A stretch of 32,077 nucleotides of DNA from a bacterium. GTDB taxonomy: Bacteria; Spirochaetota; Spirochaetia; JABEVK01. Each line of letters begins with the position of its first letter. Within the stretch, counting starts at the first letter, position 1. Of this stretch, positions 17,012 to 23,638 are shown in pieces. A program made the translations under genes and the position numbers. The notes beneath the pieces are model-generated. The model had not been told where the DNA came from, ran no database searches, and worked only from the letters and a program-made list of their open reading frames with translations. The DNA lies in contig JAJXWL010000004.1 of NCBI GenBank assembly GCA_021781625.1, positions 1-32,077 on the forward strand. Reading direction: 5' to 3'.

Positions 17012-17040
17012 AGTATTTTCTTCATGTCCAAAAATGTCAA
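17012..17040 (-). promoter_or_regulatory. Candidate leaderless promoter of the Ehr operon
   Basis: On the minus strand a perfect TTGACA (17035-17040) is followed by a 17-base spacer, AATACT (17012-17017), six bases, and then the ATG at 17005. There is no ribosome site. The arrangement matches the other leaderless promoters in the window. Confidence 0.5.
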
Positions 17041-17087
17041 TCAGGAATGACATTTGTCACTTGAGAAGTAGATATGAGAAGAATGGT

Positions 17088-17123
17088 AAGCGGAGCGTCA
17101 GGAGGAATTCCCGAGCTCCGCTT
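17088..17123 (-). terminator. Hairpin after the lipoprotein gene, possible terminator
   Basis: AAGCGGAGC (17088-17096) and GCTCCGCTT (17115-17123) form a perfect nine-base stem around an 18-base loop. It lies 22 bases beyond the lipoprotein stop codon. No clear run of T follows on the minus strand, so termination by this hairpin alone is uncertain; it may stabilise the 3' end. Confidence 0.35.
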
Positions 17124-17144
17124 CCCGATCCTGATTCGGAGCTT

Positions 17145-18647
17145 TTAGGAAGCCGTCCAAGTCCCATCGGGGTTGGGAGTGAAGTTGGTGGTGGTTCCTG
17201 TCGCTGAATCGGTCACGGACATTGAAGTCACCGTTCCGCTGATATCTTTAGTAAAGACCACCGTGTAGGTCGTGCCGTTGCGGTCGATGACATAGCCTGA
17301 AATTGACCCGTTGGCCTCATAACTGGGGGTTATGGTCACGGTAGAGGTGATGCCATCCGAGAATTTCTTCGTCGTGGTCAACGCACCGTTAGCGGCGGTT
17401 CGAAATACCTGCGTGTTTATGGTGTTGACCAGGGTTGTTCCCGCCCCTGAACCGGTTAGGCTGTAATAGACAGCGGTGTTGGTTCCCCCCAGGGTTATTT
17501 CAACTCGGCGCACATACGTGCCGGTAAATGTCCCAGAGCTGGAAATAGGCGTATACCAGTCTGCGATTCGGGGACCGTACTGTTGGAGCACCGAACCCGT
17601 TCCTTTGGAAACATCAAGCTTGGGATACGAACTGAGATTTGACCCGCTATAGACGGGACTAAGACTGGAAAGAGATACCGAGGGGTCAGAGTAGTACCAA
17701 AAATCTATCGTCGTGGGGTTGGTAGATAAAGTGGCTAGAGGTGCTAATGCCGGGGTAAAACTGAGGGCTGAGGCCGTCGTAACCGTAGAAATAGTCGAGT
17801 CCCATAAAGGTGGTGTGGTGGCCCCAGCTGACGCAAAGCTGGTATTCACACCCCAGGCATACACCTGCCTTTTTACGATGGATTGAGCATTCACATTCAT
17901 AAAATCGACCACCCTTAAAAACTCCACATCTTTTTTCAGAGTAGCGTTGTAGGTGTACCAGATCGTTGTATTCAGTTTGACAACTGAGGTATAGGGACCG
18001 ACTTGTTCGCCTTTTTTCGTGATTTGGGTCAAACCTACCCGGTTTGCCGCTGTGCCAAACGGTCCATAGGCAAAGGTCCACGTATAAGTCACTTGAGCCA
18101 ACGGAATACCATTCACGGTCTTTGTTTCTTGGCCCGAAAGAGTCCACGTATTGGCTGTGGAATTATAGGTGGCACTGATGCCGGCAGGGGAAAGGCCTGA
18201 ACTGGCGGCATTGGGAGTATAGATCACCGAAGGGGAAAAATCTTGAGCCCAGGGAATACACGGGCGGGTCACAGTATCGGTGACCTGTTCACCGTTGGCA
18301 TTGGTCCAACTGCGGGTCACTTGAACAAAATCCCCGTTCTGAAACCAAGTGGCATTTGGTTTCGTAACTTGATTGGTATGAGTTACAGTAACCGTTATGT
18401 TTAAAGAGGTGTTCAAGGACCTGGCAACACTCCCTGAAAGGGTTGCACTGGAATCGCTGGCAGAACTTGATTCATCGACGAAATTGGCTTGGACACTGTC
18501 GGTTTGGTTTTGATTCAGTTGAGCCGCCAAAGCCGCCATGTCGTTTGAAACGTTCCCCATAGTTTGGGAAGAACTTGTGGGGCTAGAGCACGAGAATAAA
18601 CTTCCCGAAGTTAGGGCAATCAACACGAGGCCAAGATGCTTTATCAT
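17145..18647 (-). CDS. Predicted surface lipoprotein of unknown function
   Basis: The 500-residue protein begins with a lipoprotein signal: MIKHL, a hydrophobic stretch and the lipobox-like LFSC, so Cys20 would be lipidated. The mature part is rich in Ser, Thr, Asn, Gly and Tyr with many short alternating segments. This suggests a beta-rich extracytoplasmic structure. Near the C-terminus short motifs of the kind YEANGSISGYVIDRNGTTYTV look like repeated beta strands, but I do not recognise a family. It has a GGAGG ribosome site five bases before the ATG. It lies 63 bases behind the likely anti-sigma gene, so it is probably part of, or the target of, that sigma-factor system. Confidence 0.65.
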   Translation of the reverse strand: MIKHLGLVLIALTSGSLFSCSSPTSSSQTMGNVSNDMAALAAQLNQNQTDSVQANFVDESSSASDSSATLSGSVARSLNTSLNITVTVTHTNQVTKPNATWFQNGDFVQVTRSWTNANGEQVTDTVTRPCIPWAQDFSPSVIYTPNAASSGLSPAGISATYNSTANTWTLSGQETKTVNGIPLAQVTYTWTFAYGPFGTAANRVGLTQITKKGEQVGPYTSVVKLNTTIWYTYNATLKKDVEFLRVVDFMNVNAQSIVKRQVYAWGVNTSFASAGATTPPLWDSTISTVTTASALSFTPALAPLATLSTNPTTIDFWYYSDPSVSLSSLSPVYSGSNLSSYPKLDVSKGTGSVLQQYGPRIADWYTPISSSGTFTGTYVRRVEITLGGTNTAVYYSLTGSGAGTTLVNTINTQVFRTAANGALTTTKKFSDGITSTVTITPSYEANGSISGYVIDRNGTTYTVVFTKDISGTVTSMSVTDSATGTTTNFTPNPDGTWTAS

Positions 18648-18710
18648 AAATCCTCCAGACGGCCGTTGTGGCCGGTTTATGAGTTTGTCGCCGCCTCTTG
18701 CCTTGGGGTT

Positions 18711-19058
18711 TCAAAAATCTTGGTTGTCTGAATCGCTGTTGAGCAAGGACGTCGTCCAGGTGGTCTCGGAGTCCTCACTCACCGGTTCTGGATTGGTGGG
18801 CATGATTTCTTGGGCAAAACTTTTGACTGACTCTTGATAAGCCAAAGCTTCGGCAGAAGGAAAAAATGTGGGCCACAGACTCACGGTCAGAATGAGAAAT
18901 GCTGCGGCACTGGCCAAAGGCAAGACAGCCCAAGATAAGCGTAAGTGTTTAACTCGGGTTCGCTTCCAAAGTCGGTCAAAGTTGACCTCCCTGGTGGAGC
19001 TATGCTCTTGTGCCGCTTCTTGGAGTTTTTTGCCCAGCGTAAAATCGTTGTCTTTCAT
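18711..19058 (-). CDS. Putative anti-sigma factor (single membrane span)
   Basis: This 115-residue protein has a charged cytoplasmic N-terminal part (about 1-45), one membrane segment at about 47-65 (the ASAAAFLILTVSLWP region) and an acidic outer tail. It has no clear zinc anti-sigma motif. The identification as an anti-sigma factor rests on its position directly after the ECF sigma gene, with stop and start overlapping as ATGA, and on its size and topology. A GGGAGG ribosome site precedes ATG 19058. By analogy, it would hold the sigma factor at the membrane until a periplasmic signal arrives. Confidence 0.55.
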   Translation of the reverse strand: MKDNDFTLGKKLQEAAQEHSSTREVNFDRLWKRTRVKHLRLSWAVLPLASAAAFLILTVSLWPTFFPSAEALAYQESVKSFAQEIMPTNPEPVSEDSETTWTTSLLNSDSDNQDF

Positions 19059-19639
19059 TCGTGAACCTCCCATAAAATTCGGAATTTGGCACGAGTTCGG
19101 GCTAGTTTACTTTTGACAGTCCCTTCCGGTAGTGAAAAGGCTTTGGCCAGTTCCTGAATTTCGGCCCCCTCTGCTTCTTTGAGGTAAAGCAGGGACCGCT
19201 CTGGTTCAGGTATCTGTCCCAACACAGACCAAAGACGGTTTTTTTCTTGGTTTTCTAAAAGATGGTGGGTGGGGTCCTCTTCTCGTTCCCGGACTTCTTG
19301 CTCCGGTAATTCGCGCCGGTACCATTTTTGTTCTCTTTGGTGAGTCCTTTGATGAGACCGGGCCACATTTAAGGCCGTATGCCGGCACAGGGTGAAAAGA
19401 AAGGTTGTAAAGCGGGAATCTTTTCGGAATTTCTTTAAGGTTTTATAGCATTGCCATAATACTTCTTGTTCGGCTTCTTCAGCCAGTTCGGGTTGAGACC
19501 ATAGATACACCACAAGTTGGCGCCGTATTAAGGGCAAATGTCGAAGGATGAGGACTTCAAATGCTCCTCGGTCGTCGAACCGGACGATGCGCTCGATCAA
19601 TGCAGTATCGTCGAGTTCGGCACTTACTGGCGCTGACAT
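19055..19639 (-). CDS. ECF-type RNA polymerase sigma factor
   Basis: The 194-residue protein has the two ECF regions. Sigma region 2 covers about 25-95, including AEEAEQEVLWQCYKTLKKF and a FTTFLFTLCRHTALNVARS segment. Region 4 covers about 135-190, with the HTH EIQELAKAFSLPEGTVKSKLARTRAKFR. Region 3 is absent, as expected for ECF factors, and the linker is rich in Glu and Arg. It starts three bases after the stop of the Spy-like gene without a clear ribosome site, which suggests coupled translation. It probably directs transcription of its own operon and the adjacent lipoprotein gene. Confidence 0.85.
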   Translation of the reverse strand: MSAPVSAELDDTALIERIVRFDDRGAFEVLILRHLPLIRRQLVVYLWSQPELAEEAEQEVLWQCYKTLKKFRKDSRFTTFLFTLCRHTALNVARSHQRTHQREQKWYRRELPEQEVREREEDPTHHLLENQEKNRLWSVLGQIPEPERSLLYLKEAEGAEIQELAKAFSLPEGTVKSKLARTRAKFRILWEVHE

Positions 19640-19642
19640 GAT

Positions 19643-20095
19643 TCAATACCGAAATTCACGAAGTAGTCGTACAAGTCGAGGGCTTAGGTAATCTCGAGCA
19701 ACCTCCCCCCTGATTTCAATTTGATGTAAGGCTCTCACGGCGCGAAAAATCTTCACCCAAGTATCTCGGCCCATTTGATTACGTACCTCGATGTTTCGGC
19801 GAATCAAAGCAATACGAATCTGATACTCTTTTTGAAGGTCCTGGTGCAAAGCGTTTTCAATTTCGGACCAATTGGGCTGTTCGTCGAGAATTAACCGTGC
19901 TAGCCGGGCTTGGTCGACGCGAATGTCGGCTCGAGAGTCAAGGATGGTCCGTTGACCTTGGTCAATAATGTTTTGCAAAGTTTGGATCTGAGAATCCGTT
20001 AGCGAAAAGTTTTGAAGCACTCTTTCAGGAGCTTGGGCCCACAGATGAACCGCCAAGCTCCCCAGGAGCAAAAATGTTAACAGGAATCTGGACAT
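19643..20095 (-). CDS. Spy/CnrX-like periplasmic protein
   Basis: The 150-residue product has a signal peptide (MSRFLLTFLLLGSLAVHLWAQ, predicted cleavage after WAQ) and then an all-helical, Gln/Arg/Leu-rich chain. Segments such as LTDSQIQTLQNIIDQGQ resemble the LTxxQ repeats of Spy and the metal-sensing CnrX/ZraP proteins. These small helical periplasmic proteins act as chaperones or as sensors for sigma-factor systems. ATG 20095 follows a GAGGTGG ribosome site; a longer start at 20176 would lose the signal peptide position. Its place directly before an ECF sigma gene supports the sensor role, but the signal is unknown. Confidence 0.6.
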   Translation of the reverse strand: MSRFLLTFLLLGSLAVHLWAQAPERVLQNFSLTDSQIQTLQNIIDQGQRTILDSRADIRVDQARLARLILDEQPNWSEIENALHQDLQKEYQIRIALIRRNIEVRNQMGRDTWVKIFRAVRALHQIEIRGEVARDYLSPRLVRLLREFRY

Positions 20096-20256
20096 GGGCC
20101 ACCTCACTTCTATGTAGCCACCACTGACCCGAGGGTTGCATGAAAATTCAACAAATACACTGGAAGTGCCCCCCAAGCAAGAGCCGGTTCAGCCTTTTGA
20201 AGCCCTACTTTTACCCTGGTTAACTGGGCGTCAAAAACCACTTTTGCAACAAAAAA
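20096..20256. other. Intergenic region before the sigma-factor operon
   Basis: This stretch lies between the sigma-factor operon and the repeat array. A 64-codon frame (20136-20330) crosses it, but this has no start signal and reads into the repeats, so I do not call it. On the minus strand TGCAAC near 20135-20140 followed about 17 bases later by CTACAT resembles an ECF -35/-10 pair, but the match is weak. Nothing else is recognisable. Confidence 0.3.
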
Positions 20257-20276
20257 TTCCCAGCGTGGAATTTTTT
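20251..20276. repeat. Perfect AT-rich inverted repeat at the edge of the array
   Basis: AAAAAATTCC (20251-20260) and GGAATTTTTT (20267-20276) form a perfect ten-base inverted repeat with a six-base loop CAGCGT. Read on either strand it ends in six T residues. It is also the first TTCC/GGAA dyad of the array, so it may be an operator, a weak terminator, or both. Confidence 0.5.
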
Positions 20277-20370
20277 CGATTCCCGAGTAGGAATTTTCTG
20301 TTTCCTGAGTGGAATTTTTTCGTTTCCTGAGTAGGAATTTTCTGTTTCCTGAACGGAAATTTTTTATTCC
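20257..20370. repeat. Five-fold TTCC-N5/6-GGAA dyad array, about 22-base period
   Basis: TTCC-N-GGAA dyads occur with TTCC at 20257, 20280, 20302, 20324 and 20346. Their spacers are 6, 6, 5, 6 and 5 bases. The centres are about 23, 21.5, 22.5 and 21.5 bases apart, that is, two helical turns. The shared core is close to TTTCCTGAGTAGGAA. The units that link them also alternate in length, 23 and 21 bases. A final unpaired TTCC lies at 20367-20370. The array ends 25 bases before the -35 box of the gene at 20432 and faces the start of the sigma-factor operon on the other side. It looks like cooperative binding sites for a dimeric protein. Confidence 0.75.
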
Positions 20371-20395
20371 AAAGTCAGTATAAAAAGCTTCTGAC

Positions 20396-20425
20396 TTGTC
20401 GAGAACGATTTACCTGGACTATAGT
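20396..20425 (+). promoter_or_regulatory. Candidate leaderless promoter of the DUF2127 gene
   Basis: TTGTCG (20396-20401), an 18-base spacer and TATAGT (20420-20425) are followed by six bases and ATG at 20432. No ribosome site is present. The longer frame that begins at 20396 starts with the -35 bases themselves, so 20432 is the better start. Confidence 0.55.
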
Positions 20426-20431
20426 GACAAA

Positions 20432-20962
20432 ATGTCATCTCCTTCCCCCCTGAATTCTCGAAGCTACCGCATCCTTCATAAAGTTTTTTTGGTGGGGTTG
20501 CTCCTCAAAGGGGCTAATGCACTTTTAGAACTGGTGTCTGGCCTTGTGCTGTTGTTGTTACCCGTGGCGACCTTGCAAAAGGCTGCCGACGTTGTGGTTC
20601 GCCCGCTTCTCCAGGTGCTTCCTGAAGGTCCTTGGCATGCTAGGCTGGAGCACTGGACGGCTTCGATTACCCCCGGGGGGGCGCTTTTCGCGGCTTGGTA
20701 CTTTCTCAGTCATGCCTTTGTAAAACTGTTGGTGGTCATTTGTTTGATCAAAGGCTGGGTTTGGGCTTATCCGCTCAGCATAGCCGTCTTTCTCGGGTTC
20801 ATGGTTTTTCAGACGTATGAGTTTTTTCATAACCATGCCCTGATGTATATGCTTCTGAATATAATGGACGTGTTCCTCATTTTACTGACACTCAATGAGT
20901 GGCGGCACGCCGTCCGAATCAAACACTTCAAAACTACGGCTTCCACTCAATTTTCTTCGTAA
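20432..20962 (+). CDS. DUF2127-family membrane protein
   Basis: The 176-residue protein has about four membrane segments. It begins its fold with LHKVFLVGLLLKGANALLELVSG, the typical opening of DUF2127 proteins. The rest (AAWYFLSHAFVKLLVVICLIKG, then FLGFMVFQTYEFFHNHALMYMLLNIMDVFLI) matches the family pattern of hydrophobic spans with His and Tyr near the ends. The biochemical function of the family is not known. It lies directly downstream of the TTCC/GGAA array and is probably the gene most affected by proteins bound there. Confidence 0.75.
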   Translation: MSSPSPLNSRSYRILHKVFLVGLLLKGANALLELVSGLVLLLLPVATLQKAADVVVRPLLQVLPEGPWHARLEHWTASITPGGALFAAWYFLSHAFVKLLVVICLIKGWVWAYPLSIAVFLGFMVFQTYEFFHNHALMYMLLNIMDVFLILLTLNEWRHAVRIKHFKTTASTQFSS

Positions 20963-20967
20963 TTGTC

Positions 20968-20996
20968 TTGCAGGTTGCTAAGAAAAGTCTGAAACT
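20968..20996 (+). promoter_or_regulatory. Possible leaderless promoter of the cyclic-nucleotide-binding gene
   Basis: TTGCAG (20968-20973), a 17-base spacer and GAAACT (20991-20996) are followed by six bases and ATG at 21003. The -10 match is poor (3 of 6). It keeps the spacing seen at the better leaderless promoters, and there is no ribosome site. Confidence 0.3.
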
Positions 20997-21002
20997 AGTC
21001 TT

Positions 21003-21524
21003 ATGCGCTCCTTGACGAATAAATCTGAATTTCTAACTCAACGTGAACACCTTTTATTCTTTCGAGCTTTAAACTGCGATGCTAAAGAATGGCTCTGGGA
21101 AAAGTGCGAAATTCTCGACTTTTCGGAAGAAGAGTTAGTGGTGAAAGTAGGGGATTGGAGCCCTTCCTTTTTTGGCATACTCACGGGCTGTGTCGGAGTC
21201 TCGATGGCGGAAGAGGGGCGTGACGTTTATATCAATACCCTTGGTGCAGGACAAATCTTTGGAGAAGCCGCGATGTTTTTGAAGTCACCCAGGACGGCGA
21301 CGGTAAAAACCTTGGAACCCAGCATCATTTTAAAGCTTACGCGGTTTGATTTTTTGGATTTCCTGGCTAAATTTCCCCGGGATGGAAATAAAGCCCTTTT
21401 AGCCCTCATGTACGGACTTTTGAATAAGCTTCGTTCCAGCAACGAAGAACTGGCCTTTGAACGGCGTGACGATACCAGTCAAGACGATATTGACGCCCTC
21501 GTTCAAGAACTTACCGGGAACTAA
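21003..21524 (+). CDS. Stand-alone cyclic-nucleotide-binding domain protein
   Basis: This 173-residue protein has one CRP-type beta-roll. It contains GILTGCVGVSM, INTLGAGQIFGEAAMFLKSPRTATV, in which FGEAA and PRTATV match the phosphate-binding cassette with the Arg that contacts the cyclic nucleotide. A helical tail follows (about 125-173) ending in an acidic stretch. There is no DNA-binding HTH, so it is not a classical CRP/FNR regulator; it may bind a partner after nucleotide binding. It starts 40 bases after the DUF2127 gene and ends nine bases from the stop of the convergent NUDIX gene. Confidence 0.75.
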   Translation: MRSLTNKSEFLTQREHLLFFRALNCDAKEWLWEKCEILDFSEEELVVKVGDWSPSFFGILTGCVGVSMAEEGRDVYINTLGAGQIFGEAAMFLKSPRTATVKTLEPSIILKLTRFDFLDFLAKFPRDGNKALLALMYGLLNKLRSSNEELAFERRDDTSQDDIDALVQELTGN

Positions 21525-21533
21525 GACTGACTT

Positions 21534-21962
21534 TCAGGAGCCGAGCCAAGCTCTTAACAAAGGAACATCTGCAGGGGCTAGTTCGTCCAAAGTCAGTTGC
21601 CCCGGACTGAGATTTGTCTCTGAATTCTGTAAAAGCAACTTTACATCCACCCAGACAAAAGCATCGTGAACGTGGGCCCTGGGAGGCGTCGAGGGGGCAA
21701 GGGTGTACCAAGCCTCAAGACTAAGGGACCGTCCTTGGTCCGTTGTGACAACTTTTCCAATCGAATATTGAGGTGACGTTTCCCACCCCAGTTCTTCTCG
21801 CAGTTCACGCTTGAGGGCTTGCGGGGCACTTTCCCCTGGTTCGCACTTACCTCCGGGAAGTTCCCACTTGCCAGCTAAAGACCTGCCCGAAGCTCGCCGT
21901 CCTAGCAACACTTTTCCCTCTCGTTCAATCACTGCACACACAACTAAAATTTCAGGGGACAT
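21534..21962 (-). CDS. NUDIX hydrolase, MutT-like
   Basis: The 142-residue protein has a full NUDIX box, GKCEPGE-x7-RELREELGW, matching Gx5Ex7REUxEExGU, which binds the metal ions for pyrophosphate cleavage. It starts with MSPEILVVCAVIEREGKVLLGRR and has KWELPGG just before the box, as in MutT/8-oxo-dGTP diphosphatases. The likely role is removal of oxidised or other unwanted nucleotides, but NUDIX substrate prediction is weak. I chose ATG 21962 because the MutT fold begins there and a promoter lies just upstream; a start at 22034 would add unconserved residues. Confidence 0.8.
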   Translation of the reverse strand: MSPEILVVCAVIEREGKVLLGRRASGRSLAGKWELPGGKCEPGESAPQALKRELREELGWETSPQYSIGKVVTTDQGRSLSLEAWYTLAPSTPPRAHVHDAFVWVDVKLLLQNSETNLSPGQLTLDELAPADVPLLRAWLGS

Positions 21963-21969
21963 GAGGCTA

Positions 21970-21998
21970 TTTATTCTAATTCCGCAAGGTGTCGTCAA
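21970..21998 (-). promoter_or_regulatory. Possible leaderless promoter of the NUDIX gene
   Basis: On the minus strand TTGACG (21993-21998), a 17-base spacer and AATAAA (21970-21975) are followed by seven bases and ATG at 21962. There is no ribosome site. A competing -10, TAGAAT at 21973-21978, has too short a spacer to this -35. Confidence 0.35.
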
Positions 21999-22033
21999 GC
22001 TGGGGACTTTGGCCAGCTGGTCTTGGTTGGGCA

Positions 22034-22062
22034 TTGTCAGAGGCTAGAGCGAGGGGTAAGGT
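22034..22062 (+). promoter_or_regulatory. Promoter of the CAP/SCP gene
   Basis: TTGTCA (22034-22039), a 17-base spacer and TAAGGT (22057-22062) predict a start near 22069. The resulting leader of about 29 bases begins with the stem GCGGC (22069-22073) and GCCGC (22079-22083), followed immediately by the ribosome site AAGGAGG (22084-22090). Confidence 0.5.
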
Positions 22063-22097
22063 AAGTGGGCGGCTAGTTGCCGCAAGGAGGCGCTTGC

Positions 22098-22766
22098 ATG
22101 AGACTTCGCCGAGGGCTGGTTGTGATCGAGCTATTGTTAGCAATTACGGCCTGGGGCTGGACCACCGCAGATTACCAAACCACCACTGCTCAAGAATTCT
22201 TTCAGCGACCCGAGGTGCAAAAGCCGATCGACTTTCAAAACCCTGACCAGGCTTTGTTAACGGCCGCCGTATTTTATGAAACCAATTTGCGCCGTGAACA
22301 GAACGGTGTCCCCCCTTTAAAACACAGTACCAGGCTTGACCAGGCGGCTTGGGCCCATGCCTACGACATGGTTCGCTACACGTACTTCTCTCATGATAGT
22401 CCCCTTGCCGCTTTGCGAACTGTACAAGATCGTTTAGCTCGTGTCGGTATTCTGGGGGGGGTTCAAGGTGAAAACATTGCCCGGGGCTTCGCCCTGGACT
22501 ACCAATCAGGAAAAGCTGTTTACCCCCCCCAAGATACGGGCGGCGGCTTTCGTTACACTCTCAACGGACCCGATTTACTCCCTCGTACTTATGCGGGGTT
22601 GGCCCAAGCTCTTTTAGACCAATGGATGGCCTCACCCGATCATCGGTCGGTCCTTCTCGATCGGAATTTTCGCTTTGTCGGGAATGGACTGGTGCTGTAT
22701 CCGGCCAGCAATTTCTATAATATGGAATATTTTATGGCTGTGGCGGACTTTTCTTCGGAAGGGTAA
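22098..22766 (+). CDS. Secreted CAP/SCP-domain protein
   Basis: This 222-residue protein has an N-terminal signal or anchor (about residues 5-22, rich in Val, Leu and Ile) and a CAP (SCP/PR-1-like) domain at about 50-220. The domain shows LTAAVFYETNLRREQNGVPPL, the conserved RLDQAAWAHAYDM, YFSHDSP, GENIARG and WMASPDHRSVLLDRNF. The conserved histidines of the CAP cavity are present. Bacterial CAP proteins are exported; their functions are poorly known. The ATG at 22098 lies seven bases after AAGGAGG; the alternative at 22077 overlaps the leader hairpin. Confidence 0.8.
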   Translation: MRLRRGLVVIELLLAITAWGWTTADYQTTTAQEFFQRPEVQKPIDFQNPDQALLTAAVFYETNLRREQNGVPPLKHSTRLDQAAWAHAYDMVRYTYFSHDSPLAALRTVQDRLARVGILGGVQGENIARGFALDYQSGKAVYPPQDTGGGFRYTLNGPDLLPRTYAGLAQALLDQWMASPDHRSVLLDRNFRFVGNGLVLYPASNFYNMEYFMAVADFSSEG

Positions 22767-22768
22767 TC

Positions 22769-22798
22769 TTGACTGTCTGGAGTGGGATTCATTAAGGT
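22769..22798 (+). promoter_or_regulatory. Candidate promoter directly before the Rrf2 gene
   Basis: TTGACT (22769-22774), an 18-base spacer and TAAGGT (22793-22798) are followed by six bases and ATG at 22805. The geometry predicts a leaderless mRNA. The same bases AAGGTGAG could also serve as a ribosome site if transcription came from upstream, so this case is ambiguous. Confidence 0.45.
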
Positions 22799-22804
22799 GA
22801 GAGT

Positions 22805-23218
22805 ATGTTCACCATTTCTGCAAAAGGCGCGTATGGCTTATATGCCATGATGGAACTGGCTACCACCTATCCCGGGGGCTCTTTACAAATTCGCGACATC
22901 GCCGAGGCCCGCGAAATTCCCCAGCACTATTTGGAACAGTTGCTGGTGACCTTACGAAAGGCCAGCTTTGTCAAAAGTTACCGTGGCACGAACGGCGGCT
23001 ACGCGTTGGCCAAGGCTCCCTCGGAAATTCGCGTGCTGGATATTCTCGCCGCGTTAGAAGGACCTGTTGAAATTCTTCGGGAGCAAGTTCCCCGGGGCGG
23101 TTTAGATTTCTTTTGGAGCCGATTAGCAGAACGATTTACTGCAGGCCTGACGCTCACCCTAGAAGAAATCGTGGCGGAACGGGATCAAAACCGCCAGGCC
23201 TTCACGTTCGTGATTTAA
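22805..23218 (+). CDS. Rrf2-family transcription regulator without cluster cysteines
   Basis: The 137-residue protein has the Rrf2 winged helix: MFTISAKGAYGLYAMMELA, then SLQIRDIAEAREIPQHYLEQLLVTLRKASFVKSYRGTNGGYALAK with the typical wing. Helix 5 follows as VLDILAALEG. IscR, NsrR and RsrR-type members carry three cysteines (or equivalents) after this point for an iron-sulfur cluster; here there is no cysteine at all. It may sense through protein contact or a small ligand, as CymR does. It is followed 18 bases later by a membrane zinc-ribbon protein that is probably in the same transcript. Confidence 0.82.
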   Translation: MFTISAKGAYGLYAMMELATTYPGGSLQIRDIAEAREIPQHYLEQLLVTLRKASFVKSYRGTNGGYALAKAPSEIRVLDILAALEGPVEILREQVPRGGLDFFWSRLAERFTAGLTLTLEEIVAERDQNRQAFTFVI

Positions 23219-23236
23219 CCTGTGGAGGTAACTCTC

Positions 23237-23638
23237 ATGGTCTTCGCGGCAGGGCTTTTAGCCTTGCTGTTGGGGGTTCTTTTGCTCAGCGGACGATCCA
23301 AAACCTCTCGGCCGACACGCTCTGCCGTGCCGAATTCAGACGCTTCCGGTGCGGTTCGGAGTTGTCCCCTTTGTGGTGAAGTTCTGCAAGCGGGACAAAA
23401 AGTCCGTTCTTCGGTCTTTGCCACCGCAACAACGGATAAAATCATGGAAATCTACGGTTGTCCGTACTGCGATACCGGTAAGGACAAAGCCCCGCAACGG
23501 CAACGCAATTGTCCCGTCTGTCATCAAACCCTTTTGCCCACAGAAGTGGTCACGGCTAGAGTTTTTGAACGCCAGGATGGACGTAAAACTCATGTCCACG
23601 TGCTGGGTTGCCCTCGCTGCCGTTCAAGAACGCGCTAA
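23237..23638 (+). CDS. Membrane-anchored double zinc-ribbon protein
   Basis: The 133-residue product has one membrane segment at about 2-21 and two zinc ribbons in the cytoplasmic part. The cysteine pairs are CPLC and CPYC, then CPVC and CPRC, giving two four-cysteine sites. GGAGGT lies six bases before ATG 23237; a GTG at 23222 would place this ribosome site within the gene. It follows the Rrf2 gene closely. It is not a family I can name. Its last 15 bases overlap the convergent ROK kinase gene. Confidence 0.7.
   Translation: MVFAAGLLALLLGVLLLSGRSKTSRPTRSAVPNSDASGAVRSCPLCGEVLQAGQKVRSSVFATATTDKIMEIYGCPYCDTGKDKAPQRQRNCPVCHQTLLPTEVVTARVFERQDGRKTHVHVLGCPRCRSRTR

Noticed and set aside
18660..18685. 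GGCCG/CGGCC hairpin before the lipoprotein gene as terminator
   Set aside because: The five-base stem has no T-run and lies directly before a ribosome site, so it is more likely a processing or leader element, if anything.
20136..20330. 64-codon reading frame
   Set aside because: It has no ribosome site, crosses the repeat array and its translation (Phe/Pro-rich end) only reflects the TTCC/GGAA repeats.
20257..20370. CRISPR array
   Set aside because: The repeats are only about 22 bases with no unique spacers, and no cas genes are near.
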